A stretch of DNA of 64,000 nt from Candidatus Gastranaerophilales bacterium. GTDB taxonomy: Bacteria > Cyanobacteriota > Vampirovibrionia > Gastranaerophilales > Gastranaerophilaceae. Shown one piece after another: positions 27,505-36,804 of this stretch (position 1 is the first letter of the stretch; every line of letters begins with the position of its first letter). The notes beneath the pieces are model-generated. The model was not told the origin of the DNA. It made no database searches and saw only the letters and a list, made by a program, of their open reading frames with translations. The stretch covers positions 16,411 through 80,410 of the forward strand of contig CALUUI010000009.1 in the NCBI GenBank assembly GCA_944323925.1. Direction: 5' to 3'. The position numbers were made by a program, and so were the translations under genes.

Positions 27505-28779
27505 TTATCTGAAAATTGTTTGAAGTCTGTCTGGTCCTACACTGACAATAGAAACAGGCGCACCAATAAGTTCTTCAAGTCGAGCTATATATTTTTTTGT
27601 ATTCTCAGGTAAGTTGTTATAGTCTTTAATCCCTGTAATATCCTGTTTCCAGCCTTGCATTGTTTCATATACCGGTTCATAATCTTTATGCGTAAATACA
27701 TCAGTAGGATAATATTCGGTTATTTCTCCGGTTTTAATGTTTTTGTAAGCTGTGCAAACTTTAATTTCATCAAAGCTGTCAAAAACATCCAGTTTAGTAA
27801 GTGCTACTTTTGTTACACCACCAACTTGAACAGCATATTTCATTGTAACGGCGTCAAACCAACCGCAGCGTCTGGCTCTACCTGTAGTTACGCCAAATTC
27901 ATGTCCTATTTGCTGAATTTTACTTCCAAGTTCGTCTTTTAATTCAGTAACAAAAGGACCTTCTCCAACCCTTGTAACATATGCTTTGGCAACACCAATT
28001 ACTTCATCAATCATTTTAGGGCCAAAGCCACTACCAACAGCAGCTCCACCACCTATTGGGTTTGAACTTGTTACGAATGGATACGTACCCCAATCAATAT
28101 CAAGCATAACACCTTGCGCACCTTCAAAAAGAATTTTGTTGTTTTTGTGTTCTTCTAACAATTTTTGCCAATCAAAACAAACGTAAGGTGCAAAAATTTC
28201 TGCATATTTTTTACATAGTTCGATTACACATTCTTTTGAATATTCTTCTAATCCATAAACTTTTGCTAACATTTTATTTTTTATAGGAAGAATAATATCT
28301 AACTTTTCGGAAAGCGTTTCGAGATTGTACAAATCTTGGATTTTTAATCCAATTCTGGCAGATTTATCCGTGTATGTCGGTCCAATCCCTTTTTTAGTAG
28401 TTCCAATTTTCCCTTTTTTTGCGGTATTTTCTTGGTATCCGTCTATTTCGATATGATAAGGCATAGTGATAGATGCAAGCGGATGAATTTTTAACCCGCT
28501 TAAATTGACTCCTTGAGATTTAAGTTCATCAATTTCAGCTTTAAATGCATCAGGATAAATAACAGTACCTGCACCAATCATACAAATTTTTTTATCATAT
28601 AAAATACCTGAAGGAACAAGGTGAAATTTATAAGTAATATCATTAGCAACAACTGTATGGCCAGCGTTGCATCCGCCTTGATATCTAATAATAAAATCAG
28701 AATCACCGGCAAGAATATCAGTAATCTTAGCTTTACCTTCATCTCCCCATTGGGAACCAATAACAACTGTATTAGTCAT
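27505..28779 (-). CDS. purA: Adenylosuccinate synthetase PurA
   Basis: 424 aa. Condenses IMP with aspartate using GTP, the first committed step to AMP. The N-terminal GSQWGDEGKAK loop (about 8-18), the GCNAGHT motif near 37, KGIGPTYTDK near 130 and the TTGRARRCGW region near 298 are all conserved. Length is standard. It lies 3 bases after the small Cys protein gene and upstream of the mannosidase gene, in a four-gene minus-strand operon. Confidence 0.98.
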   Translation of the reverse strand: MTNTVVIGSQWGDEGKAKITDILAGDSDFIIRYQGGCNAGHTVVANDITYKFHLVPSGILYDKKICMIGAGTVIYPDAFKAEIDELKSQGVNLSGLKIHPLASITMPYHIEIDGYQENTAKKGKIGTTKKGIGPTYTDKSARIGLKIQDLYNLETLSEKLDIILPIKNKMLAKVYGLEEYSKECVIELCKKYAEIFAPYVCFDWQKLLEEHKNNKILFEGAQGVMLDIDWGTYPFVTSSNPIGGGAAVGSGFGPKMIDEVIGVAKAYVTRVGEGPFVTELKDELGSKIQQIGHEFGVTTGRARRCGWFDAVTMKYAVQVGGVTKVALTKLDVFDSFDEIKVCTAYKNIKTGEITEYYPTDVFTHKDYEPVYETMQGWKQDITGIKDYNNLPENTKKYIARLEELIGAPVSIVSVGPDRLQTIFR

Positions 28780-28782
28780 AAA

Positions 28783-28980
28783 CTACCCTTTTTGCTGTTG
28801 AGCTTTTTTCGCGGCTTGTTTAGCTTGAACATCTAACATAGAATTGTAAGCTAACATATATACAGCACAAAGTTTATAATTCTTTAAATACCAAGCACAG
28901 TTTTCTTGCATACATACTATTTCTACTTGTGAGCCAACACTCATTAACGGACATAAGCTAACTTGTCTTTCACCTGACAT
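28783..28980 (-). CDS. Conserved-looking 65-aa Cys-containing protein
   Basis: Not recognised. A short protein with four cysteines (near 10, 23, 28 and 38) in the first 40 residues and a Lys/Ala/Gln-rich C-terminal tail. There is no signal peptide. The Cys-Pro ... Cys ... Cys spacing resembles a small metal or iron-sulfur site. The pattern Cys-x4-Cys-x-Trp-Tyr resembles short zinc-finger-like proteins. It sits 4 bases after a ferredoxin-reductase-like flavoprotein and 3 bases before purA, so co-translation with both is likely. Confidence 0.6.
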   Translation of the reverse strand: MSGERQVSLCPLMSVGSQVEIVCMQENCAWYLKNYKLCAVYMLAYNSMLDVQAKQAAKKAQQQKG

Positions 28981-28984
28981 AATT

Positions 28985-29821
28985 TTATACTCTCCTGTTT
29001 AGTAAATTACAATTTTCATCACGTTTTCTTTCACTATCTTTATAGATAGAAGATCTGTTAATAACTTCATCAAAATCAATTTGATGAGCATCAAAATCCG
29101 GACCGTCAACACAAGCGAATTTTACTTTCCCGCCAACGGTTAATCTGCAAGCTCCGCACATTCCTGTTCCATCAACCATAATAGGGTTCATACTTGCTTC
29201 GGTATAAATATTTTTATCTCTTGTTAAATCAGCAACAGCTTTCATCATCGGCATTGGACCAACAGCTATTACATAATCAATCTTTTCTTGTTTAATAAGT
29301 CTGTCCAAAACTCCTGTTACGAAGCCTTGTTCTCCTAAAGTCCCGTCGTTTGTTGTAATAAACAATTCAGAGCAGGCTGTTTTCATCTTATCTTGCCAAA
29401 AAATCAAATCCTTAGTTCTTGCACCCATAATCATATAAACCTTATTACCTGCATCTTTAAAGGCTTTAGAAATAAGATAACAAGGTGCTGCTCCATATCC
29501 TCCGGCAACACAGACAACTGTTCCGTATTTTTTAATATGAGTAGGCGTTCCAAGCGGACCAACTAAATCAACTAACTCGTCACCAGGTTCAAAAAGTGCT
29601 AATTTCTTTGTTGAATAACCTACAGCCATAAAGACGATGGTTAATTCACCTTTTTCTTTGTTAACATCTGCGATTGTCAAAGGTATTCTTTCGCCGTTTT
29701 CTTCAACACGCAAAATGATAAACTGACCTGCTTTAGCATTCCTTACTACATAGGGCGCTTGTATTGTTAGTTCATATTGATTTTTGCACAATTCTTTTTT
29801 TGATAGGATTTTATAGCTCAT
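28985..29821 (-). CDS. Sulfide/dihydroorotate dehydrogenase-like FAD/NAD-binding protein (NfnA/PyrK-like)
   Basis: 278 aa. A flavodoxin-reductase-type beta barrel for FAD (residues 1-95, with 'RIPLTIADV' near 46), then an NAD(P)-binding Rossmann part (GGYGAAPCYLISKA near 112). A C-terminal [2Fe-2S] site has ligands in GTGMCGACRL near 221 and 'KFACVDGP' near 236. Relatives are small subunits of NADH-dependent ferredoxin:NADP oxidoreductase (NfnA) and PyrK of dihydroorotate dehydrogenase. The partner large subunit (NfnB/GltA-like) is not nearby. AGGAAG lies about 9 bases before ATG. Confidence 0.88.
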   Translation of the reverse strand: MSYKILSKKELCKNQYELTIQAPYVVRNAKAGQFIILRVEENGERIPLTIADVNKEKGELTIVFMAVGYSTKKLALFEPGDELVDLVGPLGTPTHIKKYGTVVCVAGGYGAAPCYLISKAFKDAGNKVYMIMGARTKDLIFWQDKMKTACSELFITTNDGTLGEQGFVTGVLDRLIKQEKIDYVIAVGPMPMMKAVADLTRDKNIYTEASMNPIMVDGTGMCGACRLTVGGKVKFACVDGPDFDAHQIDFDEVINRSSIYKDSERKRDENCNLLNRRV

Positions 29822-29849
29822 TGATTTATCTTCCTAGGACTACTTTTTT

Positions 29850-29858
29850 ATTCTACCA
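29850..29858 (-). promoter_or_regulatory. Extended -10 promoter, flavoprotein-purA operon
   Basis: Minus strand TG-G-TAGAAT lies about 30 bases before the flavoprotein ATG. No good -35 box was found. It is back to back with the bioD promoter in an 88-base spacer. Confidence 0.5.
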
Positions 29859-29894
29859 TAAAAATTCAAATAAGTTAAATATTTTTAAGATTCG

Positions 29895-29903
29895 TGATAA
29901 AAT
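29895..29903 (+). promoter_or_regulatory. Extended -10 promoter of bioD, probably leaderless
   Basis: TG-A-TAAAAT ends 6 bases before the bioD ATG, and no ribosome site lies between. The start of transcription should coincide with the start codon. Confidence 0.55.
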
Positions 29904-29909
29904 TTTTAT

Positions 29910-30629
29910 ATGTTAAGTTTGTATATTGCATCGACAGAATTAAAGGCAGGTAAAACATTTATAACGGCAGGTCTGGCTGCGACAATGCAGAGTCTGGATT
30001 ATTCTACTTGTGTTTACAAACCAATACAGACTTCCGGTATTGAGATTAATGGTTTTATGCAATCGCCGGATTTAACTTATGTTAAAACGATTGATCCTTA
30101 TATTGAAACATATTTTACATATCTTTTTAAGTCTGATTGTGAACCTCTTATTGCTGCTGAAAAAGAGCATGAATTTATTGACTTAGATTTAATTCTACAC
30201 GAGTATAAATCAATTATAGAAAAATACGATTGTTCAATATTAGATGGTTCAAACGGTATAATGAGTCCTTTAACGCCTGAATATACAACGATGGATATGT
30301 TAAGAATCCTGAAGGTTCCAATGCTTCTGGTTATAACTCCATCTCAAGAAGCGGTTAATAATGCATTGTTGATATTAAATTTGGCAAAAGAAAAAGGCGT
30401 TAATGTTCGAGGTGCGGTTATTAATAATATTCCTGAATTCTCTGATTCTGCTAAAATTACTTCAATTCCAAGAATTATTGAGGAGTATTCTGACGCTAAG
30501 ATATTAGGTTTAGTTAACAGAATGCAAGATAAATTCAATCCGAATGATTTAATAACATCTATTCTTAATGGTATTGATATTGAAAGCGTATTTGATATAA
30601 AGATAGCAAAATTGGATTTGGGCTCATGA
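29910..30629 (+). CDS. bioD: Dethiobiotin synthetase-like protein
   Basis: 239 aa, a P-loop ATPase of the BioD family, which closes the ureido ring of dethiobiotin from DAPA, CO2 and ATP. The Walker A loop reads STELKAGKT (about 7-15), the canonical BioD form being GTDTxVGKT, so two positions differ. A catalytic-lysine region 'YKPIQTSG' (near 37) and 'LDGSNGIMSPL' near 112 fit. No other bio genes are seen; the next gene is rsmD, overlapping by 4 bases. A salvage or moonlighting function is possible. Confidence 0.8.
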   Translation: MLSLYIASTELKAGKTFITAGLAATMQSLDYSTCVYKPIQTSGIEINGFMQSPDLTYVKTIDPYIETYFTYLFKSDCEPLIAAEKEHEFIDLDLILHEYKSIIEKYDCSILDGSNGIMSPLTPEYTTMDMLRILKVPMLLVITPSQEAVNNALLILNLAKEKGVNVRGAVINNIPEFSDSAKITSIPRIIEEYSDAKILGLVNRMQDKFNPNDLITSILNGIDIESVFDIKIAKLDLGS

Positions 30630-31147
30630 ATATAACAGGTGGTAAATATAACGGCAGAGTGTTAAAGGCTCCCGACAGTTCTATAGTAAGACCAACGTTA
30701 TCAAAAGTAAGAATGAGTGTTTTTAATGTCTTGTACTCGCAGCTTGGTAGTTTTGAAAACAGAAGATTTTTAGATCTTTTTGCCGGCTCAGGAATTATGG
30801 GATTAGAAGCCTTGAGTAGAGGTTTTTCTGAGGTTACTGCCGTTGAAAGAAATAAATCTGTTTATACTATAATAAAGTCTAATTATGAAAAACTAAATCT
30901 TAGTGCAAAAATAATTTTAGGTGATAGTGTAAAAGTTTTAGACCGCCTGACTGATAAATATGATGTAATCTATATAGATCCGCCATATTTAAGCGGAATA
31001 TACGAGAGTGTATTAAAAAAACTGCCTTTATTTGATATTGCGGTAGTTGAGCATAGTATAGAATTAGACTTTTCAGATTTTGAAATCGTTCAATCAAAAA
31101 ACTATGGTGGGAAAATGATTACATATTTAAAAATGAAAAGTTGTTAA
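30626..31147 (+). CDS. rsmD: 16S rRNA (guanine(966)-N2)-methyltransferase RsmD
   Basis: 173 aa. A Rossmann-type SAM methyltransferase: the LDLFAGSGIMGLEALSRG motif near residue 50 binds SAM and YIDPPYLS near 113 is the catalytic DPPY. It methylates G966 of 16S rRNA. Overlap with bioD is ATGA (4 bases). RsmD is usually beside coaD, which is absent here. A terminator follows. Confidence 0.95.
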   Translation: MNITGGKYNGRVLKAPDSSIVRPTLSKVRMSVFNVLYSQLGSFENRRFLDLFAGSGIMGLEALSRGFSEVTAVERNKSVYTIIKSNYEKLNLSAKIILGDSVKVLDRLTDKYDVIYIDPPYLSGIYESVLKKLPLFDIAVVEHSIELDFSDFEIVQSKNYGGKMITYLKMKSC

Positions 31148-31162
31148 ACTTTTTGTTGTTAT

Positions 31163-31196
31163 AAAAAAGCGGGTAATTTTAACTACCCGCTTTTAA
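31163..31196. terminator. Bidirectional terminator between rsmD and ftsZ
   Basis: AAAAGCGGGTA and TACCCGCTTTT pair with a loop of about 7 bases. The convergent genes rsmD and ftsZ share it. Confidence 0.92.
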
Positions 31197-31222
31197 AGTA
31201 TATAGTTAAAGTATTTTACCTG

Positions 31223-32428
31223 TTATTTTTTTAAGAAATCAGGAATTTGGATATCAGAGAAAGATGGCATAGAAGGCATCTTAGGAGCTTGAGAGCTATT
31301 GTTATTGTTGAACGCTCCAGAGAAGAATTCTGCCGCACTTATTGAACGATTTTCAACTCTTTCTTCGATAGTATTTTGAGATTTTAGTTCAAATCCTGTA
31401 GCAATAACAGTAATTTGAATTTCGCCTTGAATATTATCATCAACCACTGCACCAATGATAACTCTTGCATCATCAAGAACAGCATCGTTAATAATATTAG
31501 TAGCATCAGTAACTTCGTGAAGAGTCATATCTGGTCCGCCGGTTATGTTAACGATAACACCGCTCGCACCGTTGATAGAAGTTTCAAGAAGTTGAGAGTT
31601 AATAGCGATTTTAGCAGCTTCAATAGCTCTGCCTTCGCCAGTACCGCGGCCGATACCCATAAGCGCTGAGCCAGATGCTTGCATAACACTTTTAACATCC
31701 GCAAAGTCAACGTTGATAAGCCCAGGAATTGTGATGATGTCAGAAATACCTTGAACACCTCTTAATAATACTTCGTCAACAACGATGAAAGATTCTTGAA
31801 GAGATACACGTCTGTCAACAACATCAAGAAGTTTATCGTTAGGAATAACGATAAGGGCATCAACAGATTCTTTAAGTTTTTCAAGCCCTTGTTGAGCTTG
31901 GTTTTGTCTTCTTTTACCTTCAAAGGAGAAAGGTTTTGTAACAACAGCAATAGTAAGAATGCCTAAATCCTTTGCAATTTTAGCAACGATAGGCGCTGCC
32001 CCAGTACCAGTACCGCCACCCATACCGGCTGTAACGAATACCATATCTGCACCTTCTATTGCTTGAGTAATTTCTTGTTGAGCTTCTTCAGCTGCTTTTT
32101 CACCAACTTGAGGCTCTCCGCCAGCGCCAAGACCATTTGTCAACTTAGCGCCTAGTTGAATTTTATTTTTTGCTTGAGAATACTGTAAAACTTGAAGGTC
32201 AGTATTCATAAGCCAGAATTCAACACCTGTTAAACCGCTTTTAATCATTCTGTTAACAGCGTTTCCTCCGCCGCCGCCAACACCGATTACTTTAATCTTT
32301 GCCGGGCTAATACCTGGAGCAGGTGCTGCACTATATTCTGATGAATTTGATGTATTCATTCCGTATGAACTATTTGATGTGTTCACGCTATCTTTTCTTC
32401 CGAAAATATCTGGTCCTAAATTGTCCAC
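31223..32428 (-). CDS. ftsZ: Cell division protein FtsZ
   Basis: 401 aa tubulin-like GTPase forming the Z ring. A Ser/Asn-rich N-terminal tail of about 40 residues precedes the [13 protein letters not shown] loop; the tubulin signature [10 protein letters not shown] is near 140. The C-terminal linker is short and ends in the conserved peptide 'IQIPDFLKK' that binds ZipA/FtsA-type anchors. The start is GTG with a GGGG site 7 bases upstream. The gene stands alone, not beside ftsA or the murC cluster. Confidence 0.98.
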   Translation of the reverse strand: MDNLGPDIFGRKDSVNTSNSSYGMNTSNSSEYSAAPAPGISPAKIKVIGVGGGGGNAVNRMIKSGLTGVEFWLMNTDLQVLQYSQAKNKIQLGAKLTNGLGAGGEPQVGEKAAEEAQQEITQAIEGADMVFVTAGMGGGTGTGAAPIVAKIAKDLGILTIAVVTKPFSFEGKRRQNQAQQGLEKLKESVDALIVIPNDKLLDVVDRRVSLQESFIVVDEVLLRGVQGISDIITIPGLINVDFADVKSVMQASGSALMGIGRGTGEGRAIEAAKIAINSQLLETSINGASGVIVNITGGPDMTLHEVTDATNIINDAVLDDARVIIGAVVDDNIQGEIQITVIATGFELKSQNTIEERVENRSISAAEFFSGAFNNNNSSQAPKMPSMPSFSDIQIPDFLKK

Positions 32429-32696
32429 GATTTCCCCTTTAAATTATCTATATACTTTTTCTACTATATTATCATACTATTTTAAACAGGTAAAATAATA
32501 AAGTTTTTTTAAAGAAATATTACAATGTTTAATTTTTTGTTACAAAAAATATATGCTTTAAGCTCTTGTATGAAACAGTTTTTGAGGATAATTGAAAAGG
32601 AAGGTATCCTCTATATGTATGATAAATTCTTTAAGTTGTTAAAGTTTTAAAAATTTTAGCCGAAGGGGTATTTGACGCAGTATTTATGGAGCTTTT
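32429..32696. other. Divergent intergenic region ftsZ / TPR protein
   Basis: 268 bases without a supported gene. It should hold promoters in both directions; several AT-rich -10-like boxes are present but none was decisive. An inverted repeat (GAGGATA ... TATCCTC, 32585-32612) sits in the leader of the plus-strand gene. A 34-codon frame (32570-32674) crosses it but has no ribosome site. Confidence 0.5.
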
Positions 32697-34346
32697 ATGT
32701 CAGAACAAGTATTGGTAAACCCCGTTGAAAAAGAGCAAGATGCTATAATAACCTTGGAAAAGGCTAGAAAATATCACGAAAAGTATTTAATAAAGCAACA
32801 AGATAAAGATTTGGAAAATGCCATATCTTTGTATGTTGATACAATAAAATTAAATCCTGCTATTCCTGAAGCATATTACAGATTAGCAAGTTTGCTTTAT
32901 GAAAAAGGGCAGATTACTCTTAATGGTGCGATAGAACAATGTAAAACGGCTCTTGTTTTATCTCCTGATAATGCCAATGCTCATATTTATACAGGATATT
33001 TCCTTGGATTATCGGGTGATTATGCCAATGCTGCTGAGGAATTTAAAATAGCGATTAAAAAATCAGGATTAAATTCTGCACGTCCAAGATTATTTTTATC
33101 AAAAATTATTATGGAGCAGATAAAAAATAAAGAAAAAGGCGTTATGTCTATGGCGCAATTCTTATACTACTTCTTATCTGGTAGTATGATGATTGTTTGG
33201 GATTATCCTACTCTAAAGATGTTATATAAGTATCTTGCAGATGATTTCTCTGTATTTTCTTTTAAAACATTGGGATCTACCTGTGCAAAAATGAAAATGA
33301 TTCCATCTGCTTTGGATATATATTCAAAAGGTGCAGAGCAAACAGAACACGGAGATGTTTTTTATCAGCGAATGGGTGATTTATCATTGGAGTGCGATGA
33401 TATGATTACTTGCCTTGAATGCTATAGAAAGGCTCTTGAAAATGCTCCTGATAACAGAGAAATAATGATTAAATTAGCTACGATTATTCAAACTTATTTC
33501 CCAGAGGAAATAGATGAAGCTATAGATTATTATAATAAGCTGCTTGAATTCGGGATTGATAATGACAAAATTTATTATGAATTAGGTCATTTATACTTAA
33601 AGAAAGAGGATAGATTGCACGCTGCAACAGCATTTAAATTGGCTGTTGACTTAGAACCTGAAAATCCATACTATAACAATTCACTTGCATTTGCATATAT
33701 CAAATGTGAGTTATACGATGAAGCAATCGAATGCTATCAAAAGGCAATCAAAATCAATCCCGATGCAAAGTGGACAGCAATAGTATGTCATGCACTAGGT
33801 GCTATATATGGTGAAATCCACGGTAACTTTGAAGCGGCTGAAGCTACATTCCAGGCTGCTATGGCGCTGGATCCTGAAAATGTCGATGTTCAACTATCTT
33901 TGGGCGATTTGTATATGGCTAAAGGTGATATTGATGGTGCTATTAAAACTTATTGTGATACTATTGCCATTGATGGTGAAAATTACTTAAGTTATTCAAA
34001 AGTAGGTTTAGCTTTATGGGAAAAGGATTATCTTGAAGAATCTCTTGTTGCTTTTCATAAGGCGATTGACTTAAATCCTGAATTCGATATAGCACAAAAT
34101 AATATTGGTGTTGTTTATTTAGACGGATTTGGAGATGCTAAAGCTGCAATGGAATATTTTGAAACCGCTTGCGCTTTAAATCCGAATTATACACTTGCTT
34201 ATTTTAATGCAGGTAGAGCTGCTCAGGCTATGAATAAAAAATCAACTGCTGCAGAATATTATCAAAAAGCTATGAATTTGAATAAAATAACAAATGATTT
34301 AGACGAAAAAGATATAAGAACAAGATTATACGAATTATTTGATTAG
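32697..34346 (+). CDS. TPR-repeat protein
   Basis: 549 aa, cytoplasmic (no signal peptide). At least ten TPR units are readable from about residue 60 to the end, with 'AY-x-LA', 'A-x-E-CY-x-KA' and 'NP' turns; repeats are regular from about 225 to 520. Such arrays act as docking scaffolds. A stretch near 150-175 is more hydrophobic and breaks the array. GGAG lies 6 bases before ATG. The gene ends one base before the stop of the opposite gene, with no terminator between, so the two transcripts overlap at their 3' ends. Confidence 0.85.
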   Translation: MSEQVLVNPVEKEQDAIITLEKARKYHEKYLIKQQDKDLENAISLYVDTIKLNPAIPEAYYRLASLLYEKGQITLNGAIEQCKTALVLSPDNANAHIYTGYFLGLSGDYANAAEEFKIAIKKSGLNSARPRLFLSKIIMEQIKNKEKGVMSMAQFLYYFLSGSMMIVWDYPTLKMLYKYLADDFSVFSFKTLGSTCAKMKMIPSALDIYSKGAEQTEHGDVFYQRMGDLSLECDDMITCLECYRKALENAPDNREIMIKLATIIQTYFPEEIDEAIDYYNKLLEFGIDNDKIYYELGHLYLKKEDRLHAATAFKLAVDLEPENPYYNNSLAFAYIKCELYDEAIECYQKAIKINPDAKWTAIVCHALGAIYGEIHGNFEAAEATFQAAMALDPENVDVQLSLGDLYMAKGDIDGAIKTYCDTIAIDGENYLSYSKVGLALWEKDYLEESLVAFHKAIDLNPEFDIAQNNIGVVYLDGFGDAKAAMEYFETACALNPNYTLAYFNAGRAAQAMNKKSTAAEYYQKAMNLNKITNDLDEKDIRTRLYELFD

Positions 34347-34347
34347 A

Positions 34348-35586
34348 TTATGCTTGTGTAGCTTCTTCAGGTAATTTGTATTCGCTGGTTACTTTATCCA
34401 TATCTTCAATAAGTTTTTCGCTATATGCTGCAAATTCTTCGCTTCCGTTCATTATAGCATCAATATTGACTCCAAGATTATCGAAGTTAGTATTTAATAT
34501 GTCTAAATTTTGTAATGGTTGATTGAATTTAGCTCCAAATCCGGTAACAATTCCTGCTAAAGCTGCTTGACCGGTTACAGCACCTGCCTTACCGGCTGTT
34601 CCGATACCAATTAATTCTGCTCCTTTAGTTGCATTAGTTGCTCCAACGGCTGTTCCAATACCCGGAATTAAGTTTAAAAATCCGCCGCTTGTCGCCATTT
34701 GTTGTCCGGTAGCAATTTGTTGTGTTCCTTGTTGATTAAGTTGTGCTGCTGCTGTAGCTCCTTCTCCAAGACGAGTTTGTACCTTTTGTTGAATATTTGC
34801 TGAGGTTTCATCCAATGCTGCTTGAACTTCAGGAGCCATTTGAACTGCTTCTGCTTGTACTGCAATAGCTTCATTTGATGTATTTTCTGCTAATTCTATA
34901 TTTGCTGCAATACTTTCTCTGATGCTGTTAATAGTTCCACTGATTGTGTTAATTCCATCTGTTAAGCCTTGTATTTTTACTGTAGCTGCATCATATTGTT
35001 GTTGAAGTTGTTTTTTCTTGTCTTCATCATCTGTGTTATCAAGTTCCATTTTAATTTTGTTACGTTCTACTTGTGCTAATTCAAATTCTGCTATTTTAGC
35101 TTGTATTTCTGTGATTTGTGCTTTATATTCTTCTTCTTGTTTTGCTGTTAATTCTTTTGCTTCTTCTATTACACCAAGTAAGTTCGTTATATCAGAATTA
35201 TATCCACTGATTTTTTCGTCAGCTTCACTTATTATATTTTCAACTTTATTAACACCGTTGCTTACTTCATTTTCTGCACTTGCAGTGCTGCTTGCAATTT
35301 CTTTTTCTTTTTTTGCGTTTTTAGCTTTTTCTGTTGCTGTAGAAATTGCTCCGGTTATTGCTCCTCCAACTGCATTCATTATTGTGCTGGCTGCTGTAGT
35401 CGCTACTTGCATACCTATTTGTGAGCCTGCTTGACCCAATGAATCCCAAAAGTTTCCACCTGTCCAAACACTATTTATGAAAGATGTTCCGGCTCCTGCA
35501 AATGGATTGTTCCCTGAAAGAGCACCCATTCCTGAACCTAAGGCTGTTCCAAATGTTGTATTTAATTTTAATTCGTTGGTGCCCAT
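34348..35586 (-). CDS. Unknown Gly-rich coiled-coil protein
   Basis: 412 aa, not recognised. Residues 1-85 are Gly/Ala/Ser-rich with several GxxxG spacings and no signal peptide. Residues of about 85-275 are Glu/Lys/Gln/Ala-rich and look like a long coiled coil. Residues of about 290-350 form a second Gly/Ala hydrophobic stretch (LIPGIGTAVGATNATKGAEL); the end is acidic. Two membrane-seeking Gly zippers around a coiled coil recall secreted pore- or translocator-type proteins (e.g. type III translocators, contact-dependent toxins), but this is only an architectural analogy. It stands alone. Confidence 0.6.
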   Translation of the reverse strand: MGTNELKLNTTFGTALGSGMGALSGNNPFAGAGTSFINSVWTGGNFWDSLGQAGSQIGMQVATTAASTIMNAVGGAITGAISTATEKAKNAKKEKEIASSTASAENEVSNGVNKVENIISEADEKISGYNSDITNLLGVIEEAKELTAKQEEEYKAQITEIQAKIAEFELAQVERNKIKMELDNTDDEDKKKQLQQQYDAATVKIQGLTDGINTISGTINSIRESIAANIELAENTSNEAIAVQAEAVQMAPEVQAALDETSANIQQKVQTRLGEGATAAAQLNQQGTQQIATGQQMATSGGFLNLIPGIGTAVGATNATKGAELIGIGTAGKAGAVTGQAALAGIVTGFGAKFNQPLQNLDILNTNFDNLGVNIDAIMNGSEEFAAYSEKLIEDMDKVTSEYKLPEEATQA

Positions 35587-35693
35587 CTTATTGTTTCCTA
35601 TACATCTTACATATATATAAAGTATATAAATTTTGCCCGATTTCAGTAGCGTTTAAAACATTTACAAAAGTTTACAATTGCTCTGCTTTAGAT

Positions 35694-35724
35694 AAAAAAG
35701 AGGATGACTAAATGTCATCCTCTT
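35694..35724 (-). terminator. Terminator of the ispH-rpsA operon
   Basis: AAGAGGATGAC and GTCATCCTCTT pair around a 5-base loop. On the minus strand the stem is followed by T-residues, just after the rpsA stop. Confidence 0.9.
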
Positions 35725-35748
35725 AGGAATAAATAAGTATTTATTAAC

Positions 35749-36804
35749 TTATTTTTCAATATCTTTAACGCTTAGAGCGATTCTATGTTCTTTAGGAGTG
35801 AATTTTTTGATTAAAACATCAACTTCGCTTCCGACTTTGAATAAGTTGAACGGATTAACGTTTTCGTTGCTCATTTCAGAAACCGGAAGAAGAGCTTCAA
35901 CTCCTGGGAAGATATTAATAAAAGCACCGAAAGTAGTAACTTTATTAACAGTACCTTTTACAACTTGACCTTCTTCAAATTGACCTTCAATTTGTTGCCA
36001 AGGATTTTCACCCATTCTCTTTAAAGAAAGAGAGATTCTTTTTAGTTCGTGATCGATTTTAATAATTTTAACTTCGATAGTATCACCTAGAGTAACAACG
36101 TCAGATGGGTGTTTAATTCTTTGCCAAGAAATTTCAGAGATAGGAAGAAGTCCGTCAATACCGTTAATATCAACAAAAGCTCCAAAATCAGTAATTCTAA
36201 CGACATTACCTTTAACAATCATATCTTCTTCAAGAGAAGAAAGAACATTGTCAACAACTTGATCTCTTTGTTCAGCAACAGCTAATCTTTGAGAAAGAAT
36301 AAGTTTGTTTTTCTTAGGATCCGCTTCAAGAACTTTAACTTCGATTTTAGTGTCAACAAGTCCGTCAAAAGGAGCACCAGTACGAAGTTGAGAAGAAGGA
36401 ATGAAACCTTTTAAGTCTGCAACGTCAACAAGAACACCACCTTTAACTGTTGAAACAACTTTAGCAAGAATAGTATCGCCTTGGATTTTTGCATCGTTAA
36501 GTTGAGCCCACGCTTGCGCAAAAGCAATTCTCTTAAGAGATAATTGCATTGGTTCTTCGTCATTTTCTTCTTTTAGAACATAATATTCTCTTGTATCACC
36601 GATTTCAAGGTCTTCTATATCGCTTGAAAGCTCTTTTTGTGGAAGGAATGCTTCTAATTTAGCACCTTTTACGCTTACTAAGTATCCGTCTTGATCTTTC
36701 TTGATAACTGTTCCTTCTACTATATCAGCAACAGTGTTTGATTTTGCAAATGTTTCTTCAAGAAGCATTTCAAATTCATCTTTTGTTTTTTCTAATGTAG
36801 TCAT
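35749..36804 (-). CDS. rpsA: S1-domain RNA-binding protein (ribosomal S1-like)
   Basis: 351 aa with four S1 (OB-fold) domains at about 22-90, 106-175, 195-262 and 279-348; each has the G-x-V-x-G-x-F-x-D/P-I/L pattern. That is shorter than the six-domain S1 of Proteobacteria and like the S1 of Cyanobacteria and Firmicutes. It binds mRNA and aids translation. ATG directly follows the ispH stop (0 bases), with AAGGAGGAC inside the end of ispH. Confidence 0.93.
   Translation of the reverse strand: MTTLEKTKDEFEMLLEETFAKSNTVADIVEGTVIKKDQDGYLVSVKGAKLEAFLPQKELSSDIEDLEIGDTREYYVLKEENDEEPMQLSLKRIAFAQAWAQLNDAKIQGDTILAKVVSTVKGGVLVDVADLKGFIPSSQLRTGAPFDGLVDTKIEVKVLEADPKKNKLILSQRLAVAEQRDQVVDNVLSSLEEDMIVKGNVVRITDFGAFVDINGIDGLLPISEISWQRIKHPSDVVTLGDTIEVKIIKIDHELKRISLSLKRMGENPWQQIEGQFEEGQVVKGTVNKVTTFGAFINIFPGVEALLPVSEMSNENVNPFNLFKVGSEVDVLIKKFTPKEHRIALSVKDIEK

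Noticed and set aside
32570..32674. 34-codon leader-peptide frame upstream of the TPR gene
   Set aside because: No ribosome site and no attenuator-like terminator; kept only as a note on the intergenic region.
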